From Capitulum mitella (lineage: Eukaryota; Arthropoda; Thecostraca; Pollicipedomorpha; Pollicipedidae): DNA of 64,000 nt. The stretch spans positions 10,256,014 to 10,320,013 of the forward strand of contig CP099854.1 of assembly GCA_030062745.1 (NCBI GenBank), written 5' to 3'. Below the pieces are notes generated by a model, which was not told where the DNA came from, searched no databases, and was given only the letters and a program-made list of their open reading frames with translations. Below, piece by piece: positions 59,246-64,000 of the stretch. A program made the translations under genes and the position numbers. Every line of letters starts with the position of its first letter. Positions within the stretch are counted from its first letter, which is position 1.

Positions 59246-59396
59246 CGTATTTGCCCCATTCTGCAAATACACACGCGTGTATTCATACAGTGTATAGATT
59301 TTGAACGCGTCGCTCGTGGGTTCCAGTTATAACTGGAATATGCCTAATATATATAATACGAAATACCTATCTATGTAACGGCCTGGCGGCGGACGC

Positions 59397-59660
59397 TCAC
59401 ACAGTTAGTGTTCCGCGTGCGTTTATCTGCCTGTTGGCGATAAGGTCGTGGTCTCTGACGCAGATCTCTTCCAGGGCGATGAGGAATCGTTTGTTTTGTG
59501 TTTTGGGCACAACCTTTGTGTTGCCTATTAGTGTTTTCCTGGTCAGTGGTATGTCGTGGTTCTTCTCAGTGTGCGAAAATGTGTTAGCATTCTGTAGGTG
59601 TATAGTCAGTCGTCTGCCGAGTGTTGTGCTTGTGAGACCAGTGCACGTCAAAACACTATG
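59397..59660 (-). pseudogene. GIY-YIG endonuclease fragment (Penelope-like)
   Basis: The minus strand reads GLTSTTLGRRLTIHLQNAN, then NHDIPLTRKTLIGNTKVV, NKRFLIALEEICVRDHD and LIANRQIN. This matches the GIY-YIG domain of Penelope-like elements: G-x-T-x-T-T-L-x-x-R-L-x-x-H, with the catalytic arginine present. A late glutamate (in ALEEI) precedes N-x-Q. In active elements it nicks target DNA. The upstream Y-x-G part is lost or frameshifted, and no RT is present nearby. Some LINEs also carry GIY-YIG, so the class is not certain. Confidence 0.6.
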
Positions 59661-59689
59661 TCAACAGGACACAAAGCAGACGAACAGAT

Positions 59690-60130
59690 ACTAGAAAACA
59701 TCATCAAACACAAGTGCCAGACAACACAACCATCTATTCGCTTGCAACAAAACATGTGCTGTTTAAAAACTGTAAAAAAAATCATTACTGATCACCAAGA
59801 ACAACATTGCTCCCGACCCAGGAATACTGAAACGGACCAGCGCCATCTACCAATATAAATGCACCACGAGAGACTGCTCGAGCTCCCTCCCCCAACCAAT
59901 ACTGCCTCCATTCACCTCACAACCACAACACTCAGCAGACGACCCGCTATGCACCTATAGGAAGGTGGCGCGCGCACACTCATGCACGCACGCACGCACG
60001 CACGCACTGAGAACCACCACGATACACCACTAACCTGGAAAAGACTAGTAGCAACACAAAGATCCTGGCTAAAACAAAACAAGCGACTCCTCAACGCCCT
60101 GGAATAGATCCTGGAAGCGAGGAATGTCCG
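59690..60130 (+). pseudogene. Second GIY-YIG fragment, head-to-head
   Basis: The plus strand in shifting frames reads ILKRTSAIYQYKCTTRDCSS (about 59,826), TTTTLSRRPAMHL (about 59,928), NHHDTPLTWKRLVATQ (about 60,013) and NKRLLNALE (about 60,080). This is the same domain order as the minus-strand fragment. A (CACG)n microsatellite at 59,985-60,007 has expanded inside it. The two fragments diverge from about 59.67 kb. Confidence 0.55.
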
Positions 60131-60139
60131 GTAATTCCT

Positions 60140-61235
60140 CTCTGGAAGCGAGGATATTTCAGCGAAACCGAGCCTCTCGGCAGGCACCGACCACCGCAAC
60201 CATGGCACACGCGCAGTGGCTCCCATGCGCGCGGCAGCGCACGCAGCCACGGGCCGACGAGCAGCACCAAGAGAGCGTTACGAACACCGAATTACATTTA
60301 TCCGCAGAACCGCTGAAGCTGACTATGAAGCAGCCGCGCCTACGTAAGCTGTCAAAACGGAGTCTAAGCTCCCGTTTCTATGATCCCTGAGATGAAAATG
60401 CGCACTGAGGTCAATTCAATTGCTATTCAATTGCTAATTCATGCTTTCAATCGATAGAGATTTTTATTTTCATCGGTAGGCCATGGAATTTCACCCTATG
60501 TATTGACTGTGGACAATTTACCGGTAAAGTGGGGTTTATTGTAGATATGACATCGCGCCTTCATGGGTGGGGATGAGGAGGTTGGGGAGAGGGTAAAGCG
60601 GGCGTACGTGGAGAACTTATAAACTGGTAAAATAATTGCATGCTTTCATTCAGCTCGATTTAGAAGACACATCAGATGCATTGCAATGATATTTTGGGGA
60701 AAATGATAAGAGGTGTCATGGTGTATTTAAAGTGTTTTTTTTTTTTAAAAAATAAAATTTTTTTTAATATATTTTTTTAAAAAGGTGGCTTTTTTATCAA
60801 AGGAAATATTTTGGTTTTCATTGGGGAATCTGGACTCGAACAAAACTCTGCACGACTCCCAGGGCTGTTTTGGCAGGCATGCTACCCACGATTCTTACCA
60901 CACTCAAGTACCGTCAGTGCCGGTTTTTGTTCGTGAACATGAATGTTCATATATTGTTTGTTCCTCTGACTAATGTATTCATCATTAACCAAGGGAAACC
61001 ATTCACCGGTCCTCAGCTTCTCTTTTAGCTCCTTGATAACATTTTCCTTTTCTTCAGCAGCTTATTTCATGCACAAGCTGGATCATAGTTTTATGGTCCT
61101 TAGGCATAACGAAACCTCGGTCTACTACAACAGACCGAATAAGGGACACCATGTGACAACGCTGTTTAGATTAACGAAGTTAAACAAACAAAGACAAAGC
61201 TGTTTAAATAAACGACTTAAGCCAGCATTTTGCCA
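60140..61235. other. Unassigned region with a degraded A/T patch
   Basis: No gene is recognised. At 60,736-60,785 runs of T and A resemble the corrupted consensus of 14-15 kb. The frame at 60,124-60,390 has no motif. Confidence 0.3.
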
Positions 61236-61239
61236 GGTC

Positions 61240-61870
61240 GCACGCACCAGGAGAGTATCAACGGCCTCCAGCCATGACCTGAGGTCAGGTCACCAATAAC
61301 TGTTATCAGCCAAAGTGCACCTCCGTCAAAGTCAGCGATGAATGACTTGTAACAGTAGGAAATGACAGAACTGGCTTCCCGCAGTTGCGAATGATACCAA
61401 GAAATTCCAAAAATTTTAAAAATGACATATTTTGGAAATAACAGGCTTCCGCAAATAAAGCTTTGCCAGTTGTGTAGACTGGTACCTACTGGTGTCTTCA
61501 ATACATAACCACGGTAACCCTCACAAAAACCTCTAGCATTAAGACGCACCATTTGGCAAAGGGTATTTCTCCTAAACAAAGGAACGCTAAAATTAGTTTC
61601 CGTTAATTCCGTCCCACGTTTGGCACCAGCGCCCATGGCGAAGTCGTGCAAATATCGCTGTGTGTTTAACTCAATGTTTCCGCGTATATATTAAACGGAT
61701 CAGAGAAATTAGAGAGTATCGGCACCTGCTTATGTTCACAACTGCTGCCTATTCGTTGGAACCTTTACCTGACTTCATTAATCACAGCCCTCGAGATCCA
61801 GGCCGTTTCTCAGTTTCATGTAGTTGGCTATGAGAAGACTTATACAAGACGTAAATGGCCTACATATAAT
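61240..61870 (-). repeat. Family F dispersed repeat, uninterrupted copy
   Basis: The reverse complement matches 13,740-14,034 and then 15,255-15,500, without the family A insertion. At the insertion point this copy reads GGTTATGTATTGAAGAC, where copy 1 has GGTTAAATG. Confidence 0.78.
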
Positions 61871-62700
61871 CCAAAAATAAAAATAAGGCCAGTCTCGAGC
61901 TTTACTTATCACCGGCTTTCCAATGGAACGTTTAGTTCTATCAAGCGACGAACCGTTCGCGAGTTAGAGGGACGGATGAGACGTGCATGGGGCCAGCTGT
62001 CAGTCGGGCGAGTGTTACCCAAAATAAACGCATTCACTGTCTCGGTTACAGCGCGGAAACCCGTTTCCAGCAAAACAAGTGACGACGCTACAATAGAGGT
62101 TGCAGTTAAGCGGCTGAGTGGTGCACAGGCGTGTTCAAGCTAATAAATTCAGCAGTGGAATTACTACACATTGTGCCTGAAATAGCATTGCTGTGCTGCA
62201 AGGCTCCATACGCCGCATAACAACACAACTTACAATGTAAATCAAACATCTACTGAAGGCAGCGGTGTTGACGTAGTGGTGACGCCTCTGGGGCAGGGAT
62301 GGCGGGGTCCGTGAGGCACAGCTGCTGGCAAGATGTCCAAACTGTGTTGCACGGTTTTGGCGTGATCGAGTGCACGTGTCGGTGTTGCGCGAGAGCGGGT
62401 GCGCGTGCAGGCGCTGCTGCGTGGATTGGCTCAGCTGCGCGTGCTTTAACTGCTGCGCGCTGTTGGCGCTCGGCGTGTGCGGCTGGGCGTGTCTGTTCTG
62501 CCCGGCGTACGGCTGCGCGTGCTTGGCCGGCTTGAAGCTTGCTGCGCTCGATGGGTCGTCTGGTCGTTCACCCGGAGCCTCCACAGTTCGCCGACTGTCT
62601 ACGAAGACAATGTTGGGATTGCTGGAGGTAGTCCTGTCTGATCGTGCATATGGATGGTGTGACGCGGAGGCACGCGTAAAACAAGCGTGGAAAGGATGCA
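61871..62700. other. Upstream of the fucosyltransferase exon; GC-rich degenerate repeat
   Basis: At 62,375-62,540 words like GCTGCGCGTGCT repeat irregularly, giving Cys/Ala-rich peptides on plus and His/Ala/Gln-rich peptides on minus. These look like repeat by-products. TATAAA at 62,705-62,710 lies only a few bases before the candidate ATG, so it is not a convincing promoter by itself. Confidence 0.35.
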
Positions 62701-62711
62701 GGGCTATAAAG

Positions 62712-63331
62712 ATGACTTCACGAACCTTGTCTGGCTACCCTATAAAATCGCGGTTTCTGGCATTTATCAGTAATCTCCACCATTTTGCGTCTTGCAGGCT
62801 GTTCTCGCGAGGGCATTGGAGCAGGGTATTCTTCGTCGTCGCCCTGTTCTGCGTGCTGACGATGCTGGCCACCCGCCGGAGGATCTCCTACCTGGACCTG
62901 GGCCGGCTGGCGGCCCTCGCCAACTCGTCTTGGGGCAAGGAGCAGGCCGCGCCCGCCCGCGGCCCGCCGCTCGTCCTCTTCTGGAACGAGGCCAGCGGAA
63001 TATCGGCAGTGGCACCGTTCCGCGGCTGTCCCGTCACCAACTGCTGGCGCACCACCAACCGCAGCCTGCTGGCCGCCGCCGACGCCGTCATCTTCCACGG
63101 CCACACGCTGAAGATGGACGGGCTGCCGGCGGCGGCGGCGCGGCGGTCTGGCCAGCATTTCGTGTTCTTCCTGCGCGAACCGCCGACGTACCTGCGAGCC
63201 TCCGTCCGTCACCTGCTGGACGACTTCTTCACGCTGAGCATATCCTACCACCGGGAGGCGGACGTGCGCTACCCCTACGGGCGCTTTGAGCCGGGCAGGC
63301 AGACCGGCTCAGTGACGCCGTTCGAGAACCG
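62712..63331 (+). CDS. Alpha-1,3-fucosyltransferase (GT10), N-terminal exon, partial
   Basis: A type II Golgi enzyme that transfers fucose from GDP-fucose to N-acetylglucosamine on glycans. From the ATG at 62,712: a cytoplasmic tail (residues 1-38), a membrane anchor VFFVVALFCVLTMLAT (39-54), a short stem with an N-S-S sequon at 71, then the GT10 N-terminal domain. Key motifs are PLVLFWNE (86-93), CPVTNCWRTTNRSLL (106-120), ADAVIFHGHTLK (123-134), FFLREPPTYLR (152-162) and SISYHREADVRYPYG (176-190). These match the family's V-F-H, 'EPP/ESP' and 'S-x-x-Y-R-x-D-S-D-x-x-x-P-Y-G' elements. The exon ends at a good donor, CCG|GTGAGAG (GT at 63,332). The C-terminal GDP-fucose-binding half lies beyond the window. 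A strong acceptor, TTTTGCGTCTTGCAG, ends at 62,797, so the true exon may start at 62,798 with the Met in an earlier exon. Confidence 0.85.
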
Positions 63332-63545
63332 GTGAGAGAGGCAGAGGGGATGGGAGATTGCTGAGGGCGGAGAATCAGAAAGCCAGAGAAGACAGAGAGG
63401 GAAAACAGAGACAATAGAGAGGGAGGGGGAGAGCGGGAGGGAAAGTGAGGGGAGGAAGAGAGGAAGAGGGAAAGAGAGGGGAAGGGGAGGAGAGGAAGGA
63501 GAGAGGGGAGAGGGAGGGGGGGAGAGAAAGAGACAGCAACGAAAT
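63332..63545 (+). repeat. Polypurine (GA-rich) tract at intron start
   Basis: Directly after the splice donor there are about 200 bp almost wholly of A and G on the plus strand, with many GGGGAGG/GAGAGG words. Strong strand asymmetry suggests triplex or other non-B DNA potential. Confidence 0.85.
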
Positions 63546-63985
63546 GGAGAGGCGGAAATACAGAATCTCAAACGTCCCTTGACGATTGGCAGTCTACCGC
63601 ATCCGGACAAGCTGAAATCTTGGTAGAATGGGATTTATCTGAATTTCTGTTCGTTAAGGGAAAGGGTTAAATAGTGTACCGCCACGGCCTCCCGAATCGT
63701 TTAGCCTTCACTCACCCAGGGGAGAGGAAGAGGGAACTTGAGGAGTCGTCAGATATTCTAGGCATAGCACAAAAAAACAAACAAGCAAGAAACATGAAAT
63801 CGTCAGCATCTGTTGACACGTCACTTCCATATGTGATGACGATATTTCTAAATCAGGTCTTGTCAGATCACTGATTTATTTGAACTTAAAACAAAGCATG
63901 TAAAAAAAGGGTTGCGGCGCCCGCCAGTCATTGCGAGATCGGCATTTACAAATCCAAAGAACGATCAGAAAACTCAGCACGTTCT
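63546..63985. other. Intronic or intergenic sequence, nothing recognised
   Basis: Probably inside the first intron of the fucosyltransferase gene, since the second half of the enzyme must lie further on. No repeat or coding frame is supported. Confidence 0.35.
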
Positions 63986-64000
63986 TTAACCCTATTCCCA
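63986..64000. mobile_element. Start of another family A element at the window edge
   Basis: TTAA (63,986-63,989) followed by CCCTATTCCCA, which matches the family A terminus for 10 of 11 bases. Orientation cannot be told from the shared terminus alone. Confidence 0.7.

Noticed and set aside
62370..62711. Cysteine-rich upstream extension of the fucosyltransferase frame
   Set aside because: Starts at GTG and runs through a GCTGCGCGTGCT-type repeat; no signal or family match, and it would put over 100 residues before the membrane anchor.

Overview
This window is eukaryotic, almost certainly from an invertebrate animal. It holds an intron-bearing type II Golgi glycosyltransferase exon, many decayed non-LTR (LINE) fragments, Penelope-like, Ty3/gypsy and BEL/Pao-like remnants, piggyBac-like TTAA elements, tRNA-like SINEs, long (TA)n microsatellites and no operon-like gene packing. 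The phylum cannot be told from the sequence. Only one host gene is well supported: the 5' part of an alpha-1,3-fucosyltransferase gene (GT10) at 62.7-63.3 kb, plus strand, running on past the window. Many long open frames here use GTG or other non-ATG starts, or are low-complexity artefacts, and are not genes.

Layout. 0-6 kb: a TGACCT-rich 140-bp tandem repeat, two dead minus-strand LINEs, and the first copy of a 1.2-kb repeat (family A). 8-15 kb: family C copy 1, small tandem arrays, family A copy 2, an unexplained 246-aa ORF, and a family F repeat split by family A copy 3, much of which is replaced by poly-T that looks like a consensus artefact. 16.6-27 kb: family G, A copy 4, a Tx1/L1-like LINE with ORF1, endonuclease and the start of RT, a SINE, A copy 5, C copy 2, A copy 6. 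27-37.7 kb: BEL/Pao-like gag debris, families D and E, a degenerate minisatellite, a dead LINE, and a 0.6-kb GC-rich inverted repeat. 39.6-49.6 kb: a 150-bp TGACCT tandem array, family G copy 2, a plus-strand LINE holding a near-perfect 31-bp hairpin, and a gypsy integrase tail. 51-61.9 kb: an inverted SINE pair, second copies of E, D and F, and two head-to-head GIY-YIG fragments. 62.7-64 kb: the fucosyltransferase exon and the start of one more family A copy.

The unifying signal is that several unrelated repeat families (A, C, D and the tandem arrays) carry clusters of the nuclear-receptor half-site AGGTCA/TGACCT in fixed geometries: DR1 in family A, DR4 in family D, and runs at exactly 10-bp spacing in family C. 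This is visible in the sequence. Any role as dispersed regulatory DNA is inference.
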